Shown here: piece after piece, positions 16,536-25,771 of the stretch
Position numbering within the stretch: the first letter of the stretch is position 1
How the letters are laid out: each line of letters begins with the position of its first letter
Position numbers and translations under genes: made by a program
Origin: Actinomycetes bacterium
GTDB taxonomy: Bacteria > Actinomycetota > Coriobacteriia > Coriobacteriales > Eggerthellaceae
Reading direction: 5' to 3'
Assembly (NCBI GenBank): GCA_023394615.1
Contig: JAEXAI010000015.1
Coordinates: forward strand, 124,001-188,000
DNA length: 64,000 bases
The notes under the pieces: generated by a model
Databases searched by the model: none
Seen by the model: the letters and a program-made list of their open reading frames with translations, nothing else
Told to the model about the DNA's origin: nothing

Positions 16536-19244
16536 ATGAGGAACGAATTCATGGGACATATCAAAGCGCGGGTCTGCGGAAAAGCCCAGAAGGCAGCGTT
16601 GTCAATGCTCGTGACGCTGGCGATGGTGATGGCTTGTTGGCAGCCCATGTCGGCTGCCGCGCAGAATGAAGAGGCACAAGTTGCGGTCGCAGCCGTGGCT
16701 GCGGCGCCCGTCGACACGCAATCGGCTGTCGTCTCCCAGCCTGAAGCCGCAGTGCAAACTGCAGGTGTTGAGGCCGAAACTCGCAGTGTGGAGGTAAGCT
16801 TCCGAGGCGGCAACGGGAGCTTCGCCATGTATTCGCCTGCAATCGAAGTGTCGGGCACTTTGGCAAGCGATTACGGTCTGATATCCACGAAAGACGAAGA
16901 CGGGCAGGTCACGGTGCTTGATGCGCTGGTGGCTATACACGTGGCGAAATACGGTGATTCTTTCACAAGGGAAAACGCAGGCGATTATATCTCTTATAGC
17001 AACGGCATGGTATTGAAGGCATTCGGCGAAAACAACAGTGGCAACTTCGGTTTCGCAGTGAATGGCATCTGCCCCAACGATGGTGTATACGTGCCCGATT
17101 GGGGCTGCTGCACAGGTTATGGCATCGCAGATTCTGTGCTGGCCGACGGTGATGACGTGTGCTTTTGGGTGTATCGCGACCTTGATTATTACGGCGATCA
17201 ATATGCGCGATTCCAACAAGATGAAACGGTCGTGAAAAGCATTTCCGCGACTGCCGGAGTGCCAGTGGCCGTAAATGTGCAGGGATACAACATTTGTTGG
17301 TACGGCTCGAACACGCAGGACAGAGTGGCTGGGTATTATCTGGGTATACCAAGCGAGCAACTGGGCTTTTTTGATCCGGCCACGAGCTCGGTTCAGGCAA
17401 TCGAGGGGGCTGTGACCGACGAGGACGGCACAGTGACGATAACGTTTTCCGAAGCGGGAACCTATTGGTTGACGACCATCGGCAACGATGAATTCGACAC
17501 GCCCGTGATTGCGCCGTTGTGCGAGGTCGTCGTGACCGGTGAATCTGGCGCCGCGGGCGAGGGTAGTGGTGAAGGCAGCGGCGAGGGCGGCACGGGTGAA
17601 GGTAGCGGCGAGGGCGGCGATTCTGCACAAGTCCCCGTCACGCCGCAATTCCCTGACATGGCGGGTACTGAGACGTCCGCTGATTTCGAAAACGACCTGC
17701 TGTTGCAATACGATTACAAAAGCATGCAGATAGGGGATACGGCCAGCATCTATCCGCGCAGGATTCCACAGATTGTATCGAATGCCATCGCCAACGATGT
17801 TGCTCGCCCGAATTTCCATTTCGAGGTGGTCAGCGGCGATAGCGTGGAGCTTTCCGCGCAGGATTCAACCGAAAGCGTGAGCGTGTTTGCTGTGAAATCC
17901 GGCGCCAGCGTCGTGAAGATAACCTACGATGCGATGGAGTATGCGGGAGTGACCTATGGAGCGTGCGCCGAGCAGAACGAAGGCTATATCCTCTATGAAG
18001 TGGGAGATACCGGAAGCGTTGCGATTTCCACCGATATCGCCCAGAGGCCCTTCGACACCATCTACTTCACGCAGGGCGCATCGGTTGCTCTGCCTTTTAA
18101 CGTGACTGCAGAGGGGGCCACATCGGCGCAGGTCAGCTGCAATGGGGTCGCGATAATGGCGAACGCGGACAGCAGCTACACGGCCGATTTGCACGATGCG
18201 CAAAACGTAATCTACGTGACTGCAACTGATGCGCAAGGGCGGGTCTCGTCGTATTCGAAGACCGTACAAGCGCGCAAAATCGTCATTTCGATTCAGAATG
18301 CAACCAACCCTGACCAGGCGATTCGCGAAGGCGATACGGTGAAGGTGAGCTTTGCGGGCATCTCGAACCCAGTGCCGAAGCTGGCGGGTATTTTCAACCC
18401 CACGTGGTATAGCCCCACATGGAATTCTTACGGCACGTACGTGCAGTATTACAACGAAACGATCGGGGAAATGTGCGGGCGCTGTCAGCAATGGGATTTG
18501 GCGACGAACAACTCGTTTGAATTCACGGCCCCTGCGGCGGGTGATTACACGTTTACCAGCAAGGGTATCTACAGTCAGTGGTGGGGCGAGGATCTAGAGG
18601 CGGCATCGACTTTAACTACGGCTCCTGTCAATCTTTCGGCAGCCACTCATGAGGGTTGGTTCTGCATCATGCCAGACTTTGCGGTGACGGTGACAGAAGA
18701 AGGCGCGGAAGGAGCCGGTGGCGAAGGTGAAGGCTCAGGCAACGGTGATGGCACCGGCGCTGGCGAAGGCACCGGCGACGACTCTGGCGCAAACGAGGGA
18801 GCCGGAAACGGAAATGTCGGCGGTGGCGCGGAAGCAACCGACAACAGCGGCACCGGCGAATCAGCCGACACCAGCACGGATGGCAACGACAACACGAGCG
18901 GATCGGGAGCAATCGCGACAAACACCGCTGCGAGCGGATCAGGTCCTGTAAGCGCAGTTTCCCCTGCAGCTGCCACGGCGGGTGCGACGGGCGCAGCAGG
19001 CACGACCGACGCTGCAGGACAAGCGGCTGCTGATAGTACGATAAGCGACGATGCGACGCCTGTCAGCACATATACCAAAACGCTTTCCTCGGGCAATAGC
19101 GCTTCGCAAGACGAATCGAATTCGAGCAGCCTGCCGCTTCCCGCTGCAGTGCTTCTGGCGCTCGCTGCCTTGGCGGTCGCATTCGGTCTCGGCTGGTTTT
19201 TCGCGAGCAGGCAGAAATCGACGGACAAGAAAGGCCAAGCGTAG
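16536..19244 (+). CDS. Large membrane-anchored surface protein with DUF4430-like domain
   Basis: A 902-aa exported protein. Signal peptide (about residues 15-42), a DUF4430-like domain (about 85-230) with VLDALVAIHVAKYGD, NFGFAVNGICPNDG and DGDDVCFWVYRD, a Gly/Glu/Ser-rich linker, beta-rich Ig-like segments (about 380-740), a second long Gly/Asp/Thr/Ala low-complexity stalk, and one C-terminal TM helix with a basic tail (SRQKSTDKK). No LPxTG-type motif precedes the helix, so it is probably held by the membrane helix. The start follows AAGGGGCG and lies 9 bp after the previous stop. Probably delivers a corrinoid to the ECF transporter encoded next. Confidence 0.8.
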   Translation: MRNEFMGHIKARVCGKAQKAALSMLVTLAMVMACWQPMSAAAQNEEAQVAVAAVAAAPVDTQSAVVSQPEAAVQTAGVEAETRSVEVSFRGGNGSFAMYSPAIEVSGTLASDYGLISTKDEDGQVTVLDALVAIHVAKYGDSFTRENAGDYISYSNGMVLKAFGENNSGNFGFAVNGICPNDGVYVPDWGCCTGYGIADSVLADGDDVCFWVYRDLDYYGDQYARFQQDETVVKSISATAGVPVAVNVQGYNICWYGSNTQDRVAGYYLGIPSEQLGFFDPATSSVQAIEGAVTDEDGTVTITFSEAGTYWLTTIGNDEFDTPVIAPLCEVVVTGESGAAGEGSGEGSGEGGTGEGSGEGGDSAQVPVTPQFPDMAGTETSADFENDLLLQYDYKSMQIGDTASIYPRRIPQIVSNAIANDVARPNFHFEVVSGDSVELSAQDSTESVSVFAVKSGASVVKITYDAMEYAGVTYGACAEQNEGYILYEVGDTGSVAISTDIAQRPFDTIYFTQGASVALPFNVTAEGATSAQVSCNGVAIMANADSSYTADLHDAQNVIYVTATDAQGRVSSYSKTVQARKIVISIQNATNPDQAIREGDTVKVSFAGISNPVPKLAGIFNPTWYSPTWNSYGTYVQYYNETIGEMCGRCQQWDLATNNSFEFTAPAAGDYTFTSKGIYSQWWGEDLEAASTLTTAPVNLSAATHEGWFCIMPDFAVTVTEEGAEGAGGEGEGSGNGDGTGAGEGTGDDSGANEGAGNGNVGGGAEATDNSGTGESADTSTDGNDNTSGSGAIATNTAASGSGPVSAVSPAAATAGATGAAGTTDAAGQAAADSTISDDATPVSTYTKTLSSGNSASQDESNSSSLPLPAAVLLALAALAVAFGLGWFFASRQKSTDKKGQA

Positions 19245-19247
19245 CCA

Positions 19248-20186
19248 ATGGATGATAGTGGTTCATTCGCCCAGGTGCATCCTGCGTTACTCGCGGCTAC
19301 AATCGCTTGTGCAATCGTGTTTTGCATGTGCTTGCAGCAACCAGCGTTCCAAATCGCCGGAGCTATAGGCGCGGCGGTTTTCCTGTTCACGGTGAAACGG
19401 CGCGGCGCATGGAAGACAATAGTGGCGATGATTCCCGTTTTCGCGGTCATCATGCTGGTGAACCCTCTGTTTAATACGGCGGGACAAACAGTGCTGTTCA
19501 CCTATTTCGGCGGACGTCCATATACGCTTGAAGCTTTGCAGGCGGGCGCTGGTACCGGGTTGATGTTCGCGTCGCTCATCTGGTGGTTCGCTGCCTTCAA
19601 TGCGACCATGACCACCGATTGCATTACTTGTTTGATAGGCAGTGCGTTGCCATCGACCTCGCTGGTGCTCACGATGATCTTCCGTTTCGTACCATGGTTT
19701 CAGCGGCGCTTCGAAGAATGCTCGCATGCGCGACGCTGCATCGGGAAAGGCATGGATTCAGGCGGTGCGTCGCATCAGATGGCTCACGGCGCCGATGTGC
19801 TTTCGGCTATGACCACCTGGGCTTTCGAAGGGGCGGCAACGACGGCTGATTCCATGGAAAGCCGAGGGTTCGCAACGTCTGAGCGTACGAGTTACGCAAC
19901 ATATCGCTTTTCGAAACGAGAAGCAATCGTCTCTGTTCTGCTCGCTGTTTTCGCAGGTGCTACAGCGGTTTTTTACACCATGCAAGCCGTTGCGTCTACT
20001 GCTGCATACAATGGGGTTGCTCCCGGTGCCGGTTTTGGTGCGGCGTTTCTGCTCGGCAACGACCTCGGCGTAGTGGAGCTCACGTCGGCGCTTGCTCTTG
20101 TCGCTTACACTGCATTCTTGATTACCCCTTCTGTGATGAGCGTTTCTAGGGAGGTATCGTGGCTGTATTCACGATCGAAAATCTGA
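19248..20186 (+). CDS. ECF transporter T component (first copy)
   Basis: A 312-aa membrane protein of the EcfT/CbiQ family, the scaffold that couples the ATPases to the substrate-binding S component. It has about six TM helices and the cytoplasmic coupling region with ADSMESRGFATSERT, in which the A-x-x-x-x-x-R-G motif is the hallmark. It starts 3 bp after the large DUF4430 gene and its last 28 bases overlap the ATPase gene. A second EcfT is encoded four genes on. Confidence 0.88.
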   Translation: MDDSGSFAQVHPALLAATIACAIVFCMCLQQPAFQIAGAIGAAVFLFTVKRRGAWKTIVAMIPVFAVIMLVNPLFNTAGQTVLFTYFGGRPYTLEALQAGAGTGLMFASLIWWFAAFNATMTTDCITCLIGSALPSTSLVLTMIFRFVPWFQRRFEECSHARRCIGKGMDSGGASHQMAHGADVLSAMTTWAFEGAATTADSMESRGFATSERTSYATYRFSKREAIVSVLLAVFAGATAVFYTMQAVASTAAYNGVAPGAGFGAAFLLGNDLGVVELTSALALVAYTAFLITPSVMSVSREVSWLYSRSKI

Positions 20187-21952
20187 CGTTTTGTTACCCG
20201 GCAACGACGCAGCGCGCACTCGACGGCGTAAATATGACCATTGAAGAGGGCGACTACGTGGCGCTTTGCGGGAAAAGCGGCTGCGGCAAAACGACGCTTT
20301 TGCGGCATCTGAAAACCGTGCTCACTCCTCATGGGGAATCAAGCGGGCTCGTTTTGTTCGAAGATGCTCCGCTTGAAGCAGCCTCGCAGCGCGATCAGAG
20401 CAGCAAAATCGGGTACGTCATGCAGAATCCAGACGCGCAGATCGTTACCGATAAAGTGTGGCACGAACTGGCATTTGGACTCGAAAGCTTAGGGTGCGAT
20501 CAGCGTACGATGCGACTTCGCGTGGCAGAAATGGCCAGTTACTTCGGCATACAGAACTGGTTTCACGAGGACGTGCGAAATCTTTCCGGTGGTCAGAAAC
20601 AGCTGTTGAATTTGGCATCCGTGATGGCGATGCAGCCCGAAGTGCTGATATTGGACGAGCCGACCGCTCAACTTGATCCGCTGGCTGCGACGGATTTTCT
20701 GAACACGGTACGCAAGATAAACCAAGATGTAGGCACGACCGTCATCATGACAGAGCATCGCTTGGAAGAGGTGTTTCCGGCAGCCGATCGCGTAGCTGTG
20801 ATGGAATCGGGGCGCATTATCGCCGAAGACGAGCCGCGCAAAGTAGGCGATTGGCTGCGGGCCAGCGGCAATGATATGCTTGCTGCTTTGCCCACGCCGC
20901 TGCGTGTCTATTACGCGCTGTCGGATTCGAAAGCCACTGCGGTTGCGGATGTCGCCGCAGGTGAAGGCGTCGCTGCTGCTGCGGGGGCGCATCCCGCCAT
21001 AAGCGCAGTATCTGCAAGCTTTGCCGCTGACGCGGGCGCGCCGTTGACGGTGCGCGAAGGTAGAACCTGGCTTTCGACGATGTATGCCTGCGACGTGCGC
21101 AGCGGGAAAAACGCTGGGGCGGATAGCGTCGTCCAGGCGCTTCCGCAAAAACAGGATGATAGTCGCGAGGTGGCAGTGGAAATGAGAGACGTGTGGCTTC
21201 GCTTTGACCGCGACTCGCCCGACGTGCTACGCGATGTGAACCTGCAGATCTCCGTAGGGGGCATCCACGCCATCATGGGCGGCAACGGAGCTGGTAAATC
21301 GACGCTGCTGAAGACCATGTGCGGTGCGGTGCGACCGTATCGCGGCGCGGTTCGTGTGCTGGGCAAAAAGCTGAAGGATTGGAAACCCAATCAGCTGTTC
21401 TGCGGCGGCATGTCCATGCTGCCTCAAGACCCGCAGAACTTGTTCGTGAAAAAGACGGTGCTTGCCGATTTGGAAGAGATGATTCCCGCATCGGTGGGAG
21501 AGGGTGAAAAGGAGGAGCAAATCGGTCGCATTGTCGAACAAGTCGGTATCGGCTTGTTGCTGCAAATGCATCCGTTTGATTTGTCGGGCGGGGAACTTCA
21601 ACGCGCGGCTTTGGCCAAAGTGCTGCTGACGAACCCCCGTATACTTTTGCTGGACGAGCCGACGAAGGGCATCGATGGATTCTTCAAAGAAACGCTGGCT
21701 GCAATGTTGGCAGACCTTGCCGATAGCGGGTGCACGGTACTCATGGTAAGTCACGATATCGAGTTTTGCGCGCGCTATGCCGACAGCGTTGGGATGATGT
21801 TTGACGGTTCCATCATCTCATCTGCGCCCCCGCAAGAATTCTTTTCGCAAAACAGTTTCTACACCACGGCGGCGAACCGTATGAGCAGGCATTTGTTCCC
21901 TTGGGCAGTAACCGATGAGGATGTGATTTGCGCATGCGCAAAGATAGAGTAA
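20159..21952 (+). CDS. Fused double ECF ATPase (EcfA-EcfA)
   Basis: A 597-aa protein with two complete ABC ATPase domains that drive vitamin uptake. Domain 1: Walker A GKSGCGKTT, Q-loop VMQNPDAQIV, signature LSGGQKQ, Walker B VLILDEPTAQLD. Domain 2 (from about residue 340): Walker A GGNGAGKSTLL, MLPQDPQNLF, signature LSGGELQR, Walker B ILLLDEPTKGID. A variable Ala-rich linker joins them. Many ECF systems use two separate ATPases; fusion as here is a known variant. GTG start behind GGGAGGTATC, overlapping the EcfT gene by 28 bp, which indicates translational coupling. Confidence 0.92.
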   Translation: MAVFTIENLTFCYPATTQRALDGVNMTIEEGDYVALCGKSGCGKTTLLRHLKTVLTPHGESSGLVLFEDAPLEAASQRDQSSKIGYVMQNPDAQIVTDKVWHELAFGLESLGCDQRTMRLRVAEMASYFGIQNWFHEDVRNLSGGQKQLLNLASVMAMQPEVLILDEPTAQLDPLAATDFLNTVRKINQDVGTTVIMTEHRLEEVFPAADRVAVMESGRIIAEDEPRKVGDWLRASGNDMLAALPTPLRVYYALSDSKATAVADVAAGEGVAAAAGAHPAISAVSASFAADAGAPLTVREGRTWLSTMYACDVRSGKNAGADSVVQALPQKQDDSREVAVEMRDVWLRFDRDSPDVLRDVNLQISVGGIHAIMGGNGAGKSTLLKTMCGAVRPYRGAVRVLGKKLKDWKPNQLFCGGMSMLPQDPQNLFVKKTVLADLEEMIPASVGEGEKEEQIGRIVEQVGIGLLLQMHPFDLSGGELQRAALAKVLLTNPRILLLDEPTKGIDGFFKETLAAMLADLADSGCTVLMVSHDIEFCARYADSVGMMFDGSIISSAPPQEFFSQNSFYTTAANRMSRHLFPWAVTDEDVICACAKIE

Positions 21953-22743
21953 GGTCGGCGAAGCTCCCGGATGACGCCGGTGGGTCTTCGGCTGACTCGA
22001 GCGAGCAAGCGGATAAGATGACGGTCGCAAAACCGTCCATTTCCAAAACCATCGCGCTTGTGGCCCTGTTTGTAGGGGCGCCAATCGCTCTGGTGGCCTT
22101 GCAAGTGTGCGGCATCGGAAACTATTACCTGACCAGCATCGCCTTTATCGTGCTGGCAATTGTGCCATTTTTCGTTTCGTTTGAGCGCAAGCGCCCGCAA
22201 GCGCGCGAACTCGTAGTGCTCGCGGTGATGTGCGCGCTGGTTATTGCCGCGCGCGCGGTGTTCGCGTGGCTGCCCTTCTTCAAACCCATGGCCGCCATCA
22301 TCATTATCGCAGGTCTGGCTTTCGGGGCACGATCTGGGTTCATGGTGGGCGCACTTTCCGTGCTGGCAAGTGATTTCATTTTTGGGCTGGGTCCGTGGGC
22401 GCCGTGGCAGATGTTCGCCTACGGACTGGCTGGATTCGTACCGGGCTTGATGGCTGACTGCGGTGTCTTTCCTCGCAGCAATCTTTCCGCGAAAGATAAA
22501 GGATGGTTGTGCGTGTTCAGCGCCTTGTTCGTGGTGTGTGTGGTGGGCGTGGTTTTGGATACATGCACGCTATTTACGGCAACGACTCAGGTCAATGCTG
22601 CATCGGCGTTGGCCGTGTACGGTGCCGGATTACCGGTGAACCTGATGCAGGCCGCAGCTACGGTGGTGACGCTGCTCTTGCTGGCGAACCCGCTTTTGGA
22701 CAAGCTCGACCGCGTGTGCGTTAAATACGGCATGCTGCGCTAG
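21934..22743 (+). CDS. ECF transporter S component, probably for cobalamin
   Basis: A 269-aa membrane protein with a hydrophilic N-terminus of about 30 residues and six or so TM helices (for example AAIIIIAGLAFGARSGFMVGALSVL and FGLGPWAPWQMFAYGLAGFVPG), the usual form of an S component that binds the vitamin. Together with two T components and the fused ATPase it completes an ECF transporter. Cobalamin specificity is inferred from the riboswitch and DUF4430 proteins, not from residues here. The ATG at 21934 overlaps the ATPase stop; a TTG two codons earlier and an ATG at 22018 are alternatives. Confidence 0.8.
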   Translation: MRKDRVRSAKLPDDAGGSSADSSEQADKMTVAKPSISKTIALVALFVGAPIALVALQVCGIGNYYLTSIAFIVLAIVPFFVSFERKRPQARELVVLAVMCALVIAARAVFAWLPFFKPMAAIIIIAGLAFGARSGFMVGALSVLASDFIFGLGPWAPWQMFAYGLAGFVPGLMADCGVFPRSNLSAKDKGWLCVFSALFVVCVVGVVLDTCTLFTATTQVNAASALAVYGAGLPVNLMQAAATVVTLLLLANPLLDKLDRVCVKYGMLR

Positions 22744-22752
22744 GCGAAATCA

Positions 22753-23670
22753 ATGAGATTCGACTCGTATCATCCGTTGATAAACGTACTGTTTTTTGCC
22801 GTGGCCATCGTGTGCTCGTTGGCATGGGATCAACCCGTGTTTGTGATGATATCGTTTGCGACATCGTTTGCGTACTCGGTGTGGTTGGGGCGTGTTCGCG
22901 CGCTCACGTTCAACTTGATGATGCTAGTTTTAGGAGTGATCTATGCGCTCTGGTTTGCCTTCACCAGCCATTTCGGCGTGACGGTGTTGGCCGTTAATTT
23001 CATCGGCAACATCATCACGTTTGAAGCGTTGGCGCTCGGGGTTTCCAGGGCAGCGCGCATGGTGGCCGCGCTCATGTGGGCATCGTGTTTGTTGCGGCTT
23101 TTCACGGCTGACAAGGTCGTGTTCTTGCTGGGGCGCATCGCTCCGAGAGTCGCATTGTTCGTGGCGATTTTGCTGCGAGCCGCTCCGTGTATTGCGAATC
23201 GCGCCAGTGCCATTGCGTGCGCGCGAACCGGGGCGGGGAAGGGTTTGGGTCAAGGCGGTCCGGTCCATCGCATCCGTAATTGGGCGAGTATTGTGTCGTG
23301 CCTTGTCGATTTCAGCATCGATAGTTTCGTGCAGGCTTCTGATTCTATGCGTGCCCGAGGATCGCAACTGCGCGGACGAACGGCGTATTCGCTCTATCGT
23401 TTCGATCGCCGCGATCGGACGCTGGTGTTGTGGATGACAATCCTGTTCACTATTATGGTGTGCAGTGCGCTGCTGAATCAAACGAACATCTTGTACGCGC
23501 CCGCCATCGCGATGGGTCGCATCACGGCTGCCAGCTTCGCATTCTACGGTGCTTATGCGGTCTTTTGCCTGATGCCGATGGGGTTGGAAATTGTCGGCAG
23601 AATCCGTTTTGCTCGCGCGCGGCAATCCGTGCGCCAGGAAGGCATTTCGCCTGCAAAAGACGCCCAGTGA
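22753..23670 (+). CDS. ECF transporter T component (second copy)
   Basis: A 305-aa membrane protein, second EcfT/CbiQ-type protein of the locus. It shows the family's helices and the cytoplasmic motif QASDSMRARGSQLRGRT (A-x-x-x-x-x-R-G). It differs clearly in sequence from the first copy, so it is not a recent duplication. It begins 9 bp after the S component gene and ends 1 bp from the stop of the convergent CpXC gene, closing the operon. Two T proteins may form a mixed scaffold, or one may serve other S components. Confidence 0.85.
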   Translation: MRFDSYHPLINVLFFAVAIVCSLAWDQPVFVMISFATSFAYSVWLGRVRALTFNLMMLVLGVIYALWFAFTSHFGVTVLAVNFIGNIITFEALALGVSRAARMVAALMWASCLLRLFTADKVVFLLGRIAPRVALFVAILLRAAPCIANRASAIACARTGAGKGLGQGGPVHRIRNWASIVSCLVDFSIDSFVQASDSMRARGSQLRGRTAYSLYRFDRRDRTLVLWMTILFTIMVCSALLNQTNILYAPAIAMGRITAASFAFYGAYAVFCLMPMGLEIVGRIRFARARQSVRQEGISPAKDAQ

Positions 23671-23671
23671 G

Positions 23672-24571
23672 TTAAAACGGCATTTCGCCTGGGGCATCGT
23701 GCCAGCTGAAGCCTCGCTGGTTGCTTTTCTCCCAATCATCCATAAGGATGCTGTCGGCTTCCGATTGCACATTGTTTTCCAAAAATGAATACGCCCATTT
23801 CTGATCAACCGTGAAATCGACAACGGTGTCTTCTGCGTTTTCAGGCAGGCTCGACGCGATTGAATCGTACAAGCTGCGTAGTGCGAAAACCGCGCCGTCC
23901 TCGTAGCCGGATACCTCTATCAGCAAGTTTCCGGTAAAATCTTCCCCGTCAAAGAAGAACTGCGAGGGTTCAAACAGTTCGTCTTCGCGTATCAGCTGCT
24001 CGTGGATGAATGCTTTCAGAACTTCGATGGCCTTGTCGTCTAAATCGGCGTCGAGAATGCGCGCCTTTTCCGACAAGCGGTCGGGGTCGGTGACAAGTCG
24101 GGCTGTCCTGACGGATGGTTCCGAATCGCTGCGACCGCTCAAAGGGTTATCGCCGTCATCGCCGACGACATCAGCGCCGCCAACTTCGTCATCGCCGCTT
24201 GCGGCATCGCTACCGCCAACCTCGTCATTGCCGTCACCGCCGACGACATCGGTACCGCCAACCGTGGACCCTTCGACCTTTTTCCGCAACACACGCACCG
24301 CCGCATCATGTTTGTCCGAGTTCGGCTCCAACAAAACCAGCGTTTGATGAGGGATATCGTGGTACAAGCAGCGATATGCGATGAAATCCATATGCCCACA
24401 AATTGGGCAGATCATTTCGAACAAAGAGCCCGACATCAGTTGATGCGTGACATCTGGCAAAGCCACGTTGGAGATAACGTGCCAAATCTCGCAATCATAA
24501 GGCACGCCGCAATCGGGGCATGTGGTCTGTACGATTTTCGGATTCAAGCTCGATGGCGCCGTCTCGGTCAT
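23672..24571 (-). CDS. CpXC-domain protein
   Basis: A 299-aa cytoplasmic protein. The N-terminal CpXC domain (about residues 15-95) has two cysteine pairs, TTCPDCGVPY and MICPICGHMD, as in the CpXC family, which is common in anaerobes and of unknown function. A linker of about 40 residues is a short repeat of Gly/Asp/Val units (GGDGND, GDDEVGG, GDDGDN). The C-terminal half is acidic and helical without a recognised motif. Start ATG behind GAGGAG. It converges on the ECF operon with almost no space between the stops. Confidence 0.8.
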   Translation of the reverse strand: MTETAPSSLNPKIVQTTCPDCGVPYDCEIWHVISNVALPDVTHQLMSGSLFEMICPICGHMDFIAYRCLYHDIPHQTLVLLEPNSDKHDAAVRVLRKKVEGSTVGGTDVVGGDGNDEVGGSDAASGDDEVGGADVVGDDGDNPLSGRSDSEPSVRTARLVTDPDRLSEKARILDADLDDKAIEVLKAFIHEQLIREDELFEPSQFFFDGEDFTGNLLIEVSGYEDGAVFALRSLYDSIASSLPENAEDTVVDFTVDQKWAYSFLENNVQSEADSILMDDWEKSNQRGFSWHDAPGEMPF

Positions 24572-24659
24572 AATGGCTCCTCGCGTATTTTCCGTTCATG
24601 TATTCGTCGATACCTAGTAAACTGTTCGTAAGGTTGTTTGTCAAGCGAAAGGACCCCTC

Positions 24660-25121
24660 ATGGACCAGGCGATAGAGGCAACCATCACTGCCCGCAAAAA
24701 GGCTATCGATGATTACTACAGCATTCCTGCATCCGAAGAATCCGAGGTCGCAGGGGTATTTTCCGAAATGGAAACGCTGGGGACGCGCTGCGCCGATTTG
24801 GGTGAATTCGAAAAAGAATTTGCGGCAAGCGGTCTAAACGATAGATACCTGGCGCTGTTCACAAAGCTGAAAGTGAAAAAATCAGTCTGCGCGAATGCGG
24901 TCGCGCAGAGCTTCACGCAGCACCTCACAAACAAAGACCAGTTGGTGCAGGATGTAAAAGATGAAGCCGCATATGCCGTAGATACCATGACCCAGCCCGC
25001 GCGTCACGAGACCTACGTGGAGGCATACGACGAGTTGCGTGACGTCCCCGTTGTGGGCGATATCGTCAGCGAGAAGGGTCTGATTGGTCAAGTCGTCCAC
25101 CTATTCAAGAAAAAGAAATAG
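24660..25121 (+). CDS. Conserved-type hypothetical helical protein
   Basis: A 153-aa protein with no family I recognise. It looks mostly helical and soluble, with an acidic N-terminal half (EESEVAGVFSEMETL), a middle basic segment (FTKLKVKKS) and a Lys-rich end (HLFKKKK). No signal or TM helix. GAAAGGA is well placed before the ATG, and codon use matches the neighbours, so it is very likely real. It is divergent from the CpXC gene, with about 90 bp between them for both promoters. Confidence 0.65.
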   Translation: MDQAIEATITARKKAIDDYYSIPASEESEVAGVFSEMETLGTRCADLGEFEKEFAASGLNDRYLALFTKLKVKKSVCANAVAQSFTQHLTNKDQLVQDVKDEAAYAVDTMTQPARHETYVEAYDELRDVPVVGDIVSEKGLIGQVVHLFKKKK

Positions 25122-25771
25122 TCTTGCTGGTCCTCTCTTGTGGGCGATGGCGTTAATCGAGGCTCCCGATGCAGCGTCAGTAGGATATATGAGACTTATG
25201 GGCAACATTATCAGAGTATGAGCGACGAAGCTGACTCAAAAGTAACTTATAAGAGACAATAGCGCCTTATAAGCTACAGGAGATTCTGATATTTGTCAAT
25301 CAGACCCGGTATGTGCGATTGATCCGCCAGAAGGCGTTCGTCAATTTTCTGCCACCTGCGCAAACGCTGATGGAAAATCGCACAGGAGCAAAAATGCAAA
25401 GAAATGTGCTTGTTTGCATGCTTGAAATCGCACATAGCGGGTCTGATTGACAAAACTTGATTTTGCGAGCCGACTTCTTGCCTACATGCCACTTGCGTTT
25501 CGAAATCTTGGGTATACCCGCCAACGCATGAGGTGTGGTTTGGCATACCTTGCGGGAACGATAATGCACGAAATTGTATTCCCATATACTTCGGATCACG
25601 CACAAAAAAAGTGCAAGTGCACAAAAAAATACGAATGAATTTAATAATACAGAAGAAAAACCTAGACAAAAATATTGCAAGTGAACAAAAAGTAGGTATA
25701 ATTCGCCCAATACTTATACGGAGCATCGTGTAAGCACCCGGATGAACATCTTTGAAAGGGAGGGTATCCAC
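25122..25771. other. AT-rich intergenic region upstream of the triple RidA gene
   Basis: About 650 bases, distinctly AT-rich in its second half. It contains two copies of the palindrome CTTATAAG near 25237-25275 and a well-formed promoter just before the RidA-like gene. A minus-strand frame of about 186 codons crosses it but runs into the RidA gene and has no recognisable domain, so it is not called. Confidence 0.6.
25675..25702 (+). promoter_or_regulatory. Sigma-70-type promoter for the triple RidA gene
   Basis: TTGCAA (25675-25680), a 16-bp spacer and TATAAT (25697-25702), about 70 bp before the start codon at 25772. The -10 is a perfect consensus. Confidence 0.65.

Noticed and set aside
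16602..17819. Minus-strand open frame of about 405 codons
   Set aside because: It lies wholly opposite the DUF4430 surface gene, has no ribosome site or known domain, and follows from the codon bias of the real gene.
19100..19244. LPxTG-like sorting signal in the large DUF4430 protein
   Set aside because: The sequence before the C-terminal helix is SSLPLPAA, which lacks the T-G. It is better read as a simple membrane anchor.
22930..23823. Minus-strand open frame of about 297 codons
   Set aside because: It is opposite the second EcfT gene and runs into the CpXC gene. The sequence is Arg/His-rich with no domain, as expected for an antisense shadow.
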